A DNA stretch of 64,000 nt, from the NCBI GenBank assembly GCA_910577435.1, contig CAJTLV010000006.1, positions 990-64,989 of the forward strand, in the 5' to 3' direction. Positions 17,819 to 26,304 of this stretch are shown here, piece after piece. Each line of letters opens with the position of its first letter. Within the stretch, counting starts at the first letter, position 1. This DNA is from an uncultured Christensenella sp. (GTDB lineage: Bacteria; Bacillota; Clostridia; Christensenellales; Pumilibacteraceae). The position numbers and the translations under genes were made by a program. The notes under the pieces were generated by a model. That model ran no database searches, was not told the DNA's origin, and saw only the letters and a list, made by a program, of their open reading frames with translations.

Positions 17819-18614
17819 TGAAAACCTCGCATTGCTGAACGAAATATGATATAACCGCTTCGCACGTTTCTATAGAATTAGACTGAGTTTTATTCTTAAT
17901 CCACTCTAACAATTCATTGAAAATTAATGTCTTATCATGTGATTCTGTCTCCATTTTTTTGAAACAAGATCTAATCTGTTGGCATAGCACATCAAAAATA
18001 AAGTGATCTTTGCCGTCAATCGCTTTAAATTGGTCTCTAATAAAAGTATAGTACATATTGATATAAGCTACTACTTTTGTTTTTAATACTAATTCGTTTT
18101 CGTAAAATTTGTGCGTAATATTAACTGGTGTATAATTTAATTGAGCGATATCTTTTTCGGATATGAGTTTTATTTTTTGAACTATTTCTGAAATTTGCTC
18201 CTCAATAGACATATTTTGGACAATATCATGCAATGTTGTCGCTTCCAAAGCGCGTTTTTTAATATTTAATAATTTTATATATTCTTGTACGGTGGTATGA
18301 TAATCTTGGGTGGAATGACAATCTTTACATAGTGCAATCTTATTTTCAAAAGATTCTGAGCATGTTCCAAGACGCTCTAATCCATTTAATAACTCATATT
18401 GCTCTTTTGTGGGACTGTTGGGATAAATATGAGCGATTTGAAATCTTTTTTCATTTAACTTTTTTTGATTTCTTGACTGCAACTCCTTACCGCACAATGG
18501 GCAATGAAAATTCACCTCGTGCAAATAAAGTCGCAATTCAGGTTCCGTGGGATTCTTGCGTTTACGCAAATAAACATCTCTGCTTTTAGCATCTAAATAT
18601 TCTTGTTGTGTCAT
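17802..18614 (-). CDS. ABC-three-component effector: HNH nuclease fused to ABC-3C C-terminal domain
   Basis: 270 aa. The N-terminal half is an HNH endonuclease with zinc-binding cysteine pairs: CPLC (about 38-41), then FQIAHIYPN supplying the catalytic His, then NKIALCKDCH. The C-terminal half (from about residue 130) is all-helical and resembles the CTD that docks ABC-3C effectors to the other components. In such systems the N-terminal domain is the variable toxin, here a DNA-cutting one. The ATG is 18 bp after the stop of the restriction endonuclease gene, so it is likely read from the same transcript. Confidence 0.75.
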   Translation of the reverse strand: MTQQEYLDAKSRDVYLRKRKNPTEPELRLYLHEVNFHCPLCGKELQSRNQKKLNEKRFQIAHIYPNSPTKEQYELLNGLERLGTCSESFENKIALCKDCHSTQDYHTTVQEYIKLLNIKKRALEATTLHDIVQNMSIEEQISEIVQKIKLISEKDIAQLNYTPVNITHKFYENELVLKTKVVAYINMYYTFIRDQFKAIDGKDHFIFDVLCQQIRSCFKKMETESHDKTLIFNELLEWIKNKTQSNSIETCEAVISYFVQQCEVFNEISE

Positions 18615-18632
18615 AAATACTCCAATTCGCTG

Positions 18633-19856
18633 TTACGCCCCATACTCCAATTCGATTTTCGCTTTAACGCCATCGTAATCGTTAGGCTCAATTTCGAGAA
18701 AAGTCTCTTCGTTGAAACCTACAAATAGGACATGTAAGAAGTCAGAGAATGAGTAAATTACTTCCTCTACTTGTTCTATATTTTCGCGAATAATATCGGT
18801 CTTTACAATTAAACAATCGTGTTGATAATCTCTATCGATTGCAGTCGTTCTGCCGTCGGGATGAGCGTTATTCAAATGTTGATTAGGTGTTAACGCAATT
18901 AAATTTTCAAGATAGTACGAAATTTCGGGGTACTCGCCGGCTGGGAATATATGGTGAATATGCGTCGCGTGTTCGTTATCGCCGGGCATTTCGCTCAAAC
19001 CGTTCCTATGATGATCGTTATACAATTTCAATCGACGTTTGGCGCGAGTAGACAAATATCGATAGTACGCTTCGTTAATGGCAAAGTGATGTTGTGCAAT
19101 ATAGTCTTTCCTTGACACTGACTTGGGTTTCTCGGCATAAATATCTCTGAAATTGTCTCTGTTGTACATGAGCATATCATAAGTAATTGCGTGTTGAGAA
19201 AGCCGACCTTTTTCTGTACCGCGCTTATTTAAGCTGAATGCCAGAACATTTACAACCTTTGTGAATATTCTGCCGCACTCAAGCCGTCCGCTAGATCCTT
19301 TGCTACCAATAGCAGTATTGCTTACGGTAAAATTAAAGAATGTTGTTTTCAGGCTATCATATGATTGCGGAGTTTGCTCAGCAAAAAACGCATCGAAAGA
19401 ATGGTCCAATCCCGAATCAGCAATTACTTTACCAATATACTTTATAAGAAATTGTAAAGCATTCCTTTCGCGAAACGATATGTAGTCTAATATAGCTCGA
19501 TTGGCTAATCTATACTTATTGCCTTTGCCGAGTTTTTCTTCGTTCAATATGCCGGCATATGCGAATAGCTTGATTGGTTGTCCGAAGAACTTATCATATT
19601 CGTTAGACGCCGAAGAACTGTCTACTTGCACTTTTCTAAAAATATCATGGACGTTTTGAATTGCATATTCAGAAAACCAAATGTCTTTAGAACTGAACTC
19701 TATATCGCCGTTTGCATCTATGTAATTTGAAATACAATCGGCAACGATGCACAAAACATCCGGCGTACATTTTTGATCTATCCATCTCGCATTATGCGAA
19801 ATTCGGATATCATAATTGTGGGTATTTAAAAATTCTATTATTTCTCTTTCGGTCAT
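18633..19856 (-). CDS. HNH-type restriction endonuclease
   Basis: 407 aa. The N-terminal part has no clear family by eye. The C-terminal third holds an HNH/ββα-metal core: ATHIHHIFPAGEYPE with the catalytic His-His, then LENLIALTPNQHLNNAHP, a typical asparagine-containing HNH helix. It starts 4 bp after the N6 methyltransferase stop and shares the operon with two methyltransferases of different chemistry, so it is the presumed restriction partner of one or both. Recognition site unknown. Confidence 0.8.
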   Translation of the reverse strand: MTEREIIEFLNTHNYDIRISHNARWIDQKCTPDVLCIVADCISNYIDANGDIEFSSKDIWFSEYAIQNVHDIFRKVQVDSSSASNEYDKFFGQPIKLFAYAGILNEEKLGKGNKYRLANRAILDYISFRERNALQFLIKYIGKVIADSGLDHSFDAFFAEQTPQSYDSLKTTFFNFTVSNTAIGSKGSSGRLECGRIFTKVVNVLAFSLNKRGTEKGRLSQHAITYDMLMYNRDNFRDIYAEKPKSVSRKDYIAQHHFAINEAYYRYLSTRAKRRLKLYNDHHRNGLSEMPGDNEHATHIHHIFPAGEYPEISYYLENLIALTPNQHLNNAHPDGRTTAIDRDYQHDCLIVKTDIIRENIEQVEEVIYSFSDFLHVLFVGFNEETFLEIEPNDYDGVKAKIELEYGA

Positions 19857-19860
19857 TTTA

Positions 19861-21180
19861 TTATCTCCTTATTCCAAAAAAGTAAACGGAATTGTTGTCT
19901 ATATTTAATGAGCGTGTTCCGTAGTTTCTGGCTATGCGATAATACAGTGTAAACTCCTTTGTAGCAAATAATTCTAAGTCTTTTTCTGTTAAAGTATAGT
20001 TATTATCTTTTAATGTTAGCATAGCCACAGAACCGTTTGCAATCGTGTTTTGAGGTAAGAAGCAAGCACGAGGAGCGTAACTCAAATTCGGCACTAAAAT
20101 TACATTTTCTTGATTGAGATACTTAGCAACATGCAACCCGTCAAGGTGTGAAATATAAGCATCATAACTGTCAATATCAATAATTTTATTAGAGCCTATA
20201 TTCCTCGATTTTAACACTCTATACCTACCGGCATCTGAAAGCATTGTATTCACGATTTGTCTGTCTCTAAAAGCATTGAATACACCTAATTTCATTGAGC
20301 TTGCAAACTCATCGAAAAATGAATTCCGGTACAGCAACCACGTGGGATAAGCCGCGTTGGTAAAATATGATTGGGTTTGAATGATATCTATTCTTTGAGT
20401 AAGCGAAACAATATGTGTATTAGACGGCGTTTGTGAGGTAGTAAACATCAAATTAACTGTTTCAATTTTTACGCCCTTAAATCCGTTTTCTCCAAAATCC
20501 AATATTGAATGGATATGAGTTTTTGCCAAAAGCATTCGTATCTCATCGTATTCAGGTGCGTTTAGCACGCTCTTCGGAACTATAAGCGATACCCAATCGC
20601 CGTCGGAATAGGCTTTTTCCAAAAACCAAACGAATAAGTTAACGCTTTTTGTTATGGAACTGTCTTTTCTATACTCTTTTACTAACTCGGTATCTGTCAC
20701 CTTAGCATAGGGCGGATTGCCAATAACCAAGTCGAATTTTTTACCGGATATCGGGAACTTCAAATAGTCGTCATTTATATAAATAATTGCTGTATTTGGA
20801 AATTGCTCTCTGAAATATGTTTCAAATATTAATTCCGCAACTTTCAATTCGTTTTCGTCAATATCAACAAGATATAACTCGAGTATTTTTTTATCTTTAT
20901 ATTTTTCCGCTATAAACGGCAAAAAATTACCGGCTCCTACGGATGGTTCTAATATGCGAATATGAGTTTTGCTTTCAAAATCGGGTAATTCAGACATTAT
21001 TTGCTTGCAAATTATTGTATCGGTATAAAACGCTGCTGTTAAATCACGATTCGGATTTAAATATTCTGCTGCTTGATAAACAAGTTCGACTGGTAATCCT
21101 GTGCCAAACTCATTAATGCGTTCAACAAGATCGTCAAGAACAGTTATATTGTATTTCTCTAGAAAATCGTAAATCGTCAT
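19861..21180 (-). CDS. N6-adenine DNA methyltransferase
   Basis: 439 aa gamma-class N6 methyltransferase. Motif I is EPSVGAGNFL (78-87) and the catalytic motif IV is NPPY (155-158) in FDLVIGNPPYAKV. The C-terminal half would hold the target-recognition region. It overlaps the C5 methyltransferase by 4 bp and is followed after 4 bp by the HNH endonuclease. Two methyltransferases with one nuclease suggests protection of an asymmetric site on both strands, or two specificities; that is inference. Confidence 0.9.
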   Translation of the reverse strand: MTIYDFLEKYNITVLDDLVERINEFGTGLPVELVYQAAEYLNPNRDLTAAFYTDTIICKQIMSELPDFESKTHIRILEPSVGAGNFLPFIAEKYKDKKILELYLVDIDENELKVAELIFETYFREQFPNTAIIYINDDYLKFPISGKKFDLVIGNPPYAKVTDTELVKEYRKDSSITKSVNLFVWFLEKAYSDGDWVSLIVPKSVLNAPEYDEIRMLLAKTHIHSILDFGENGFKGVKIETVNLMFTTSQTPSNTHIVSLTQRIDIIQTQSYFTNAAYPTWLLYRNSFFDEFASSMKLGVFNAFRDRQIVNTMLSDAGRYRVLKSRNIGSNKIIDIDSYDAYISHLDGLHVAKYLNQENVILVPNLSYAPRACFLPQNTIANGSVAMLTLKDNNYTLTEKDLELFATKEFTLYYRIARNYGTRSLNIDNNSVYFFGIRR

Positions 21181-22337
21181 TTGCTTTCTTCTTGCTTTAT
21201 GTTATGAGCAATTTGTCTGAATATTTCGGTTGGAACAGCTTCTCCGATTGATTGACGGATATTAATGTCGTTTTGAGATAAATACTTGTTCTTTTCTTCA
21301 AGTGATAAACTATTAAGTTCATCCAAAGTATGTGCCGACCATTTAAATTCTTGGGGAATAGACATCATTCGCATAAGTTCTCTAATGCTGAAAACTCTAT
21401 CGTCAACAGGATGGACGGTATTTTGGCTTGCTAAAATATCGTTTCTTGTATGTATGCAAGGCGGAACTTTATCCCAATATTGCCGAGTATATTTGTCAGC
21501 ATTGCCATTTTTGGTAAAGGCTTTTACTCCGTTTTTATAATAGTGTGGCAACCTGCTTTCATCGGTATTATCAAATGCCCCTTGCCCTTCATGCAAATTT
21601 TCAATCCAACGCCGCATTTCCGGATTATAGCTTCTAAAAGAATGGTATATATCGTTAGGACATATTTCTCCCATTTGCGTTAAACTAGGCAAATCACCAA
21701 TAACTTGTCGCAAAGTGGACTCTTCTCTATATTGAGGGTAGAGAACGTCTGCATTAATTTCAATATCATTTCTAACGCCGATAACGAGAGTCCTAGTGCG
21801 ACTTGAGTTTGAACCGAAATTTTTGAAATTCAAAACTTTAAAAGCGATTTTATAAGATTGTGCGAGATTATCATCTATCGCTTCGCGTATACGTTTATCT
21901 TTGCCGTCGGAGTCGGTACAAATTGTATTTAAAAATGTTTTTACGTTTTCTAATACAAAGTATCTCGGTCGAATTTGTTTGATTAAAGATAAAGACGCTA
22001 CCACTAAGGAATTGCGTTTATTTTCATCTTTCTTTTTATGATTAGCCACTGACATTCCTTGACACGGCGGTGTGGCGATTAAAACAGTTAATTCTTGTTG
22101 ATTCTCGTTTTTCTTCCACAGTTCTATTTGAGATAAAATTTGATTGCGAGTTTCTTCTAGAAGAATATCTCCTGCAATATAGCCGGATTCATATTTGCAT
22201 TTTTTATTGTATTTTTGTATTGCCAATCTGCGCGGTAACAATTCGTTAGTAGCGACACAATCAAATCCCTCCATTTTAAAACCATAGCATCCGACGCCGG
22301 CACTACTAAATAGTGAAACATAAGTTAGTGGTTTCAT
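21177..22337 (-). CDS. DNA (cytosine-5) methyltransferase
   Basis: 386 aa from the ATG at 22337, which overlaps the XRE stop codon as TAATG; a 16-codon upstream extension lies inside the regulator gene and is unlikely to be used. Motifs: LFSSAGVGCYGF (I, about 9-20), ATPPCQGMS with catalytic Cys (IV, PCQ 91-93), VLENVKTF (VI, about 147) and SIGEAVPT (X) close to the C-terminus. Second gene of the seven-gene run, coupled to the N6 methyltransferase downstream. Confidence 0.95.
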   Translation of the reverse strand: MKPLTYVSLFSSAGVGCYGFKMEGFDCVATNELLPRRLAIQKYNKKCKYESGYIAGDILLEETRNQILSQIELWKKNENQQELTVLIATPPCQGMSVANHKKKDENKRNSLVVASLSLIKQIRPRYFVLENVKTFLNTICTDSDGKDKRIREAIDDNLAQSYKIAFKVLNFKNFGSNSSRTRTLVIGVRNDIEINADVLYPQYREESTLRQVIGDLPSLTQMGEICPNDIYHSFRSYNPEMRRWIENLHEGQGAFDNTDESRLPHYYKNGVKAFTKNGNADKYTRQYWDKVPPCIHTRNDILASQNTVHPVDDRVFSIRELMRMMSIPQEFKWSAHTLDELNSLSLEEKNKYLSQNDINIRQSIGEAVPTEIFRQIAHNIKQEESK

Positions 22338-22549
22338 TACTCCACCTCCGCAGGGACAATATCCATAACGTCGGCTATATTGCAACTAAGCACTCCGCAA
22401 ATTTTCATCATCACATCCATACTTACAGGCTGATTTTTTCCGAGTTTGGCAAGTGTTGCAGTTCCAATGTCCGCTTTCACTCTCAAATCGGTTTTGTTCA
22501 TATTTCTATCAACTAGTAATTTCCACAATTTATTGTAACTGACAGCCAT
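22337..22549 (-). CDS. XRE-family regulator heading the R-M/ABC-3C operon
   Basis: A 70-aa single-domain Cro/C1-type HTH (YNKLWKLLVDRNMNKTDLRV..., then MDVMMKICGVLSCNIADVMD), a very common clostridial XRE form. First gene after a consensus promoter and translationally coupled (TAATG) to the C5 methyltransferase. It probably acts as the controller protein delaying or limiting expression of the operon; no clear operator is visible by eye. Confidence 0.85.
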   Translation of the reverse strand: MAVSYNKLWKLLVDRNMNKTDLRVKADIGTATLAKLGKNQPVSMDVMMKICGVLSCNIADVMDIVPAEVE

Positions 22550-22564
22550 AATTACCTCTTTATT

Positions 22565-22593
22565 ATTATAGCAATCTTTTTTTAATAAATCAA
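22565..22593 (-). promoter_or_regulatory. Promoter of the seven-gene R-M/ABC-3C operon
   Basis: On the minus strand TTGATT (22593-22588), 17-bp spacer, TATAAT (22570-22565), about 15 bp before the XRE start. Confidence 0.8.
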
Positions 22594-22663
22594 GTACATA
22601 TTCGTTTTTTGAAATATATTATTTCATTTTGCAAATCTTTCTTCCGTTATAATCTGTTGGCAG

Positions 22664-22724
22664 TTAGGCGTGTGCTTGTCTATACAAGCGCGCCGCTGCG
22701 CGGCGCGGCCAAGCACACGCCTAA
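22664..22724. repeat. Perfect nested palindrome (putative origin hairpin)
   Basis: TTAGGCGTGTGCTTG (22664-22678) pairs perfectly with CAAGCACACGCCTAA (22710-22724). Inside it GCGCCGC (22690-22696) pairs with GCGGCGC (22700-22706) across a 3-nt loop. Confidence 0.8.
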
Positions 22725-22752
22725 GCTAAAAGGACGATAGGGCAAACCCGAA

Positions 22753-22817
22753 CCGCCGAGCGGACAAAGGCGTCGCCGCTAAACCGCTTGGCGATCGCCA
22801 TTGTACTCGCTCGGCGG
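22753..22817. repeat. Second GC-rich palindrome of the origin-like region
   Basis: CCGCCGAGC (22753-22761) pairs with GCTCGGCGG (22809-22817); short GGCGnCGCC-type inversions lie between the arms. Confidence 0.65.
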
Positions 22818-22930
22818 CGTGTTTCGAGTCGTTGCAGTTTTGTCTATATTCTCAATATTTTTTTCGGCGTATTGCTTTAAGCAGTGCACCATTCTCTTCG
22901 CGAAAATAACCGCTTTGATCGGGTTAAGCC

Positions 22931-22970
22931 GTATTCAAACGTATTGCGACGTATTGAAACGTATTTACAT
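22931..22970. repeat. Four 10-bp iterons
   Basis: Four direct repeats of GTATTnnnAC with exact 10-bp period (22931, 22941, 22951, 22961; the last ends GTATTTACAT). Phasing with the helix suggests a protein-loading site for the Rep protein 520 bp downstream. Confidence 0.7.
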
Positions 22971-23492
22971 CACACTCAAACACGCGCATTGTTTTTAGAA
23001 ATAGGCTACACTGTTTTTGTGCCAGAATGTTAAGTGAGATTAATCCTAATCAAATCAAGCCAATTTTATGTTAAGTGCAATCAAGTATAGATGGCTTAGT
23101 TAGTGCTAATATTGGGTTGCATTAGTTTTCAAGAATGACATTGGTTTTTCGTAGGACGGATATTGTGACGGTTTGAAAAACTGTCTGTTATACTGAAAAC
23201 ACAAATGAAAGACGTATTAGATGTCGATTGAAGTCGGGGCTAGTACATGTTGATGGCGGTTTGAGGTCGATTACTTGTAATGCAGATTGTGCTATGCTTT
23301 ATACAACAAACTTTTTCAAACTCGACAAGTTGTGTCGAGTTTGGAATGTAAAGTAGTGATAGAGTTCCGGTTTAGTATGGGGTTAGTTCCGAAACTGTCA
23401 GGAATTACTACACAAATACCGTATATTTAGTTTCTTGTATTCCGAATTTTCGCAGTGTATACTGCAAACAAAAAATAAAGGAGTTTAAAACA

Positions 23493-24386
23493 ATGTTAAT
23501 ACCCGAAAACAAAATCTACTTTGACGGAAGCCATTATATAGCTATTCCGCATACAACTCGCCCAAAGCAAGGTCGAAAGAATAAGGCGGCAACTACTACG
23601 CCAAATCCAAATAAGCCGCCGACAAAGAAAGAAATCTTTGATGAAATGTACAAAGGCAGCTTAAATAAACCGAAGTCGGAACTAAAAGAAAGTATTATTC
23701 AAGAAATGCGTAATCACTTCGATAGCGACGAGCAAACAGAGAAATTTGTTGACGAGCAGTTTGAACGCAAGAAGCGTAACGCTATTGTCCGTCGTACTCG
23801 GCTATCTCGAAAAGTATACTTACAACAGTGGAATTTCTTTTGCACTTTTACATACGATTCAGATAAACACACCGAAGATAGTTTTAAGAAAAAGTTAAGT
23901 AATTGCCTTGCTCATCTTTCTAATCGTAAAGGCTGGAAATATATAGGCGTATGGGAACGTAGCCCGAAAAACAATAGATTGCACTTTCACGCTTTAACTT
24001 ATATACCCGACGGTTCAATGGTCGGTGAACTGATACAAGTAACCGATTATGACACTACCGCACATAGAAAGCAAACAACATTACAAAACACTTACTTCAA
24101 TGAGAAGTTTGGTCGTAGTGACTTTAAAGAACTGATTAGGTTCTTATTGCCGAAAGCTGTTTCGTACTTAGTTAAGTATTTAGAGAAATCCGGCGGTAAA
24201 CTTGTCTACTCTCGCGGACTGCCTGCATACTTCATATCCGACGTAATGGAAGAAGATGTTGTTTGTACAATCGGTCAAGAAGATAGAAAGTTACTGCTAT
24301 TCGACAATTTCAACTGTTGGGATAACGGCGAGTACATAGGCGTAGTAAGTGACAACGTAATTAAGTATTTGAGAAAAAGCAATTAG
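23493..24386 (+). CDS. HUH-family rolling-circle replication initiator (Rep-like)
   Basis: 297 aa. Motif 1 is FFCTFTYD (about 115-122); the HUH metal-binding motif is H164-F-H166 in RLHFHALTY; the catalytic tyrosine motif is SYLVKYLEK (Y225, Y229). This order is that of HUH nickases that cut one strand at an origin and stay attached to the 5' end. The first 100 residues are basic and linker-like (PKQGRKNKAATTTPNPNKPP). GGAG precedes the ATG. Together with the serine recombinase it forms the replication/integration module of the island. Confidence 0.8.
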   Translation: MLIPENKIYFDGSHYIAIPHTTRPKQGRKNKAATTTPNPNKPPTKKEIFDEMYKGSLNKPKSELKESIIQEMRNHFDSDEQTEKFVDEQFERKKRNAIVRRTRLSRKVYLQQWNFFCTFTYDSDKHTEDSFKKKLSNCLAHLSNRKGWKYIGVWERSPKNNRLHFHALTYIPDGSMVGELIQVTDYDTTAHRKQTTLQNTYFNEKFGRSDFKELIRFLLPKAVSYLVKYLEKSGGKLVYSRGLPAYFISDVMEEDVVCTIGQEDRKLLLFDNFNCWDNGEYIGVVSDNVIKYLRKSN

Positions 24387-24388
24387 TC

Positions 24389-24539
24389 TTTGTCTTTCGC
24401 CTTTGGAGCTTAAACGAAAGCGCACTTTTTCGCAAGGGTAAAGTGCACTGCTGCGCAGCCCTTGCAAAAAAGAATTGAGTGATTTGAAAGTGATGTAATT
24501 CTTGCGCTTCCGTTTCGGGCGCTCCCGTCGAAAGACAAA
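24389..24539. repeat. Nested palindrome between Rep and recombinase genes
   Basis: Arms in order: TTTGTCTTTCG (24389-24399) with CGAAAGACAAA (24529-24539); AAACGAAAGCGCA (24412-24424) with TGCGCTTCCGTTT (24503-24515, one mismatch); then TTTTTCGCAAGGG with CCCTTGCAAAAAA and a short central stem. It fills the whole intergenic space and looks like a single-strand-origin-type hairpin or structured RNA. Confidence 0.7.
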
Positions 24540-24570
24540 ATAAAAACAATTAAAGGAGTTTTAAATAAAA

Positions 24571-26082
24571 GTGAAAAATGCGGTAATATATGCTCGATAT
24601 TCGAGCGATAAACAAACGGAACAGTCGATAGAAGGACAGCTTCGAGTTTGTAACGAATACGCCGAACGCAACGGTTTAGCCATTGTAGATACCTACATAG
24701 ACCGAGCAACGACCGGAACGAATGATAATCGTCCGGCGTTTCAAAAGATGTTGGCGGACAGCGATAAGCCCGTTATATGGGATATAGTTCTCGTTTACGC
24801 GATAGACCGATTTGGCAGAAATGCCATTGAGATAGCGGTCAATAAGCAGCGGTTACGAAAAAACAAAAAGACGTTGATTTCGGCTACGCAACGAACATCG
24901 GACAATATTGACGGAACGCGAAATCTCGACGGCATATTGCTTGAAAACGTTTATATAGGTCTTGCAGAATATTACTCGGCGGAGCTTGCACAAAAAGTCA
25001 AACGCGGATTAAAAGAAAATCGATCTAAAGGTTTATATACAGGCGGCTCGTTAACTTACGGTTATAAGGTCGAGAATAAGCATGTTCTTATCGATGAGGA
25101 TCAAGCAAGCGTAGTCAATGAAATCTTTAATATGTATGCTAACGGTTGGATGGCGCGAGAAATAATCGATTATTTACACAGTCGAGGAATATCTTATAAC
25201 GGTAAGCCTTTTCTGTACAATGCGATTTACAATTTGCTACATAATAAAAAATATATCGGTATTTACGAAGTTAATGACGAAGTATTTAAAAATATTTATC
25301 CGCAAATTGTGCCGTCTGAATTATTTGAAATAGTCCAGCGACGATTGATTCACAATAAACTCGGGCAGAAAAGCAAGGAAACTGTTTTCTTATTAAAAGG
25401 AAAGGTCTTTTGCGGTTACTGCGGTAAGCACATAAACGGCGATAGCGGAACAAGCCATACTGGTAAAAAGAAGTATTATTACAATTGCGCCAATCGAAAG
25501 AAAAACAAAAACAACTGTAAGAAAAAGGCTATACCGAAAGATGAATTGGAGCAGATCGTTTTAGATATGGCTATGGACTTATTTACGTCGAAAGTTAATT
25601 TGGATATAATCTGCGACGAGATAATGCGAGTGCATGAAAAGAACACGACCGAACAGTCTGTGTTGCACTTGCTTCAAGCAGAAAAAGCGAAAGCCGAGAA
25701 GAGCATGAAAAACATTCTGACGGCGATCGAGGAAGGAATCATTAACGCTACGACCAAAAGTAGAATGATCGAGTTGGAAGCGCAAATAGATGAGCTGAAC
25801 GCTAAAATACTCGCGGAAGAATATAAGTTGCAAAACGGCATAAAACGTGAAGATGTTATGGAATATTTGACGCACAGTGTAAGAGATTTATCGCCGCATG
25901 TGCTGATAGACGTTATGGTACACCGAATAGAATTATATGATGACGAAATAGTGGTTTGGTTCAACTACTCAGACCGCATAAATCCCTACGATCCCGACAC
26001 GGACAGTCGGGATTTTATTTTGCGTGAAATTTATTCCGTCACGGTCACAGTTAAACATATCGTAGCCAAAAAGAAATTTTGA
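24571..26082 (+). CDS. Large serine recombinase (integrase of the first element)
   Basis: 503 aa. The N-terminal resolvase domain starts VIYARYSSDKQTEQSIEGQ, with the nucleophilic Ser in ARYSS and the conserved DRFGRN (about 76). A recombinase domain with PFLYNAIYNLLHNKKYIG and a zinc ribbon (CGYCGKHI ... CANRKKNKNNC) follow, then a coiled coil. Start is GTG with AAAGGAG 12 nt upstream. It probably integrates and excises the element whose right edge lies near tRNA-Glu. It shares the N-terminal MKNAVIYAR opening with the second recombinase at 41.7 kb but is clearly a different protein. Confidence 0.9.
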   Translation: MKNAVIYARYSSDKQTEQSIEGQLRVCNEYAERNGLAIVDTYIDRATTGTNDNRPAFQKMLADSDKPVIWDIVLVYAIDRFGRNAIEIAVNKQRLRKNKKTLISATQRTSDNIDGTRNLDGILLENVYIGLAEYYSAELAQKVKRGLKENRSKGLYTGGSLTYGYKVENKHVLIDEDQASVVNEIFNMYANGWMAREIIDYLHSRGISYNGKPFLYNAIYNLLHNKKYIGIYEVNDEVFKNIYPQIVPSELFEIVQRRLIHNKLGQKSKETVFLLKGKVFCGYCGKHINGDSGTSHTGKKKYYYNCANRKKNKNNCKKKAIPKDELEQIVLDMAMDLFTSKVNLDIICDEIMRVHEKNTTEQSVLHLLQAEKAKAEKSMKNILTAIEEGIINATTKSRMIELEAQIDELNAKILAEEYKLQNGIKREDVMEYLTHSVRDLSPHVLIDVMVHRIELYDDEIVVWFNYSDRINPYDPDTDSRDFILREIYSVTVTVKHIVAKKKF

Positions 26083-26090
26083 CAAGCAAA

Positions 26091-26121
26091 AACCCAGCCT
26101 AACAAAAAGTTCGACTGGGTT
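26091..26121. terminator. Terminator between recombinase and tRNA-Glu
   Basis: AACCCAG (26091-26097) pairs with CTGGGTT (26115-26121); flanking AGC/GCT can extend the stem. It serves the recombinase gene and, from the other side, the tRNA transcript. Confidence 0.6.
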
Positions 26122-26126
26122 GCTCT

Positions 26127-26201
26127 TGGTGACCCCTGCGGGAATCGAACCCACGATTCCACCGTGAAAGGGTGGTGTCTTGACCTCTTGACCAAGGGGC
26201 C
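26127..26201 (-). tRNA. tRNA-Glu(TTC)
   Basis: 75 nt including an encoded CCA. GGCCCCT/AGGGGTC acceptor, CACCCTTTCACGGTG anticodon arm with TTC anticodon, and GTGGGTTCGATTCCCGC T-arm. It marks the border between the AT-rich island and the core block. Confidence 0.95.
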
Positions 26202-26304
26202 TCAAGCTAGGGTAGTTTATCACTTTATTCGGGGTTTGTCAAGCAATGTACGCCATTATATTTTAATTGTTGCGTAAATTTCGCGCACTGCCGCCGTTTA
26301 CGGT

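Larger units (their letters stand above)
22594..23492. other. Gene-free origin-like interval upstream of the HUH Rep gene
   Basis: About 900 bp without a convincing gene. It holds two GC-rich palindromes (22664-22817), a 10-bp iteron block (22931-22970) and AT-rich sequence thereafter. This is the expected place for a double-strand origin or transfer origin recognised by the Rep protein that follows. Confidence 0.5.

Noticed and set aside
26127..26201. tRNA-Glu as the attachment site of the first element
   Set aside because: No second partial copy of the tRNA end was found in the window, and large serine recombinases seldom use tRNA genes; adjacency alone is not enough.
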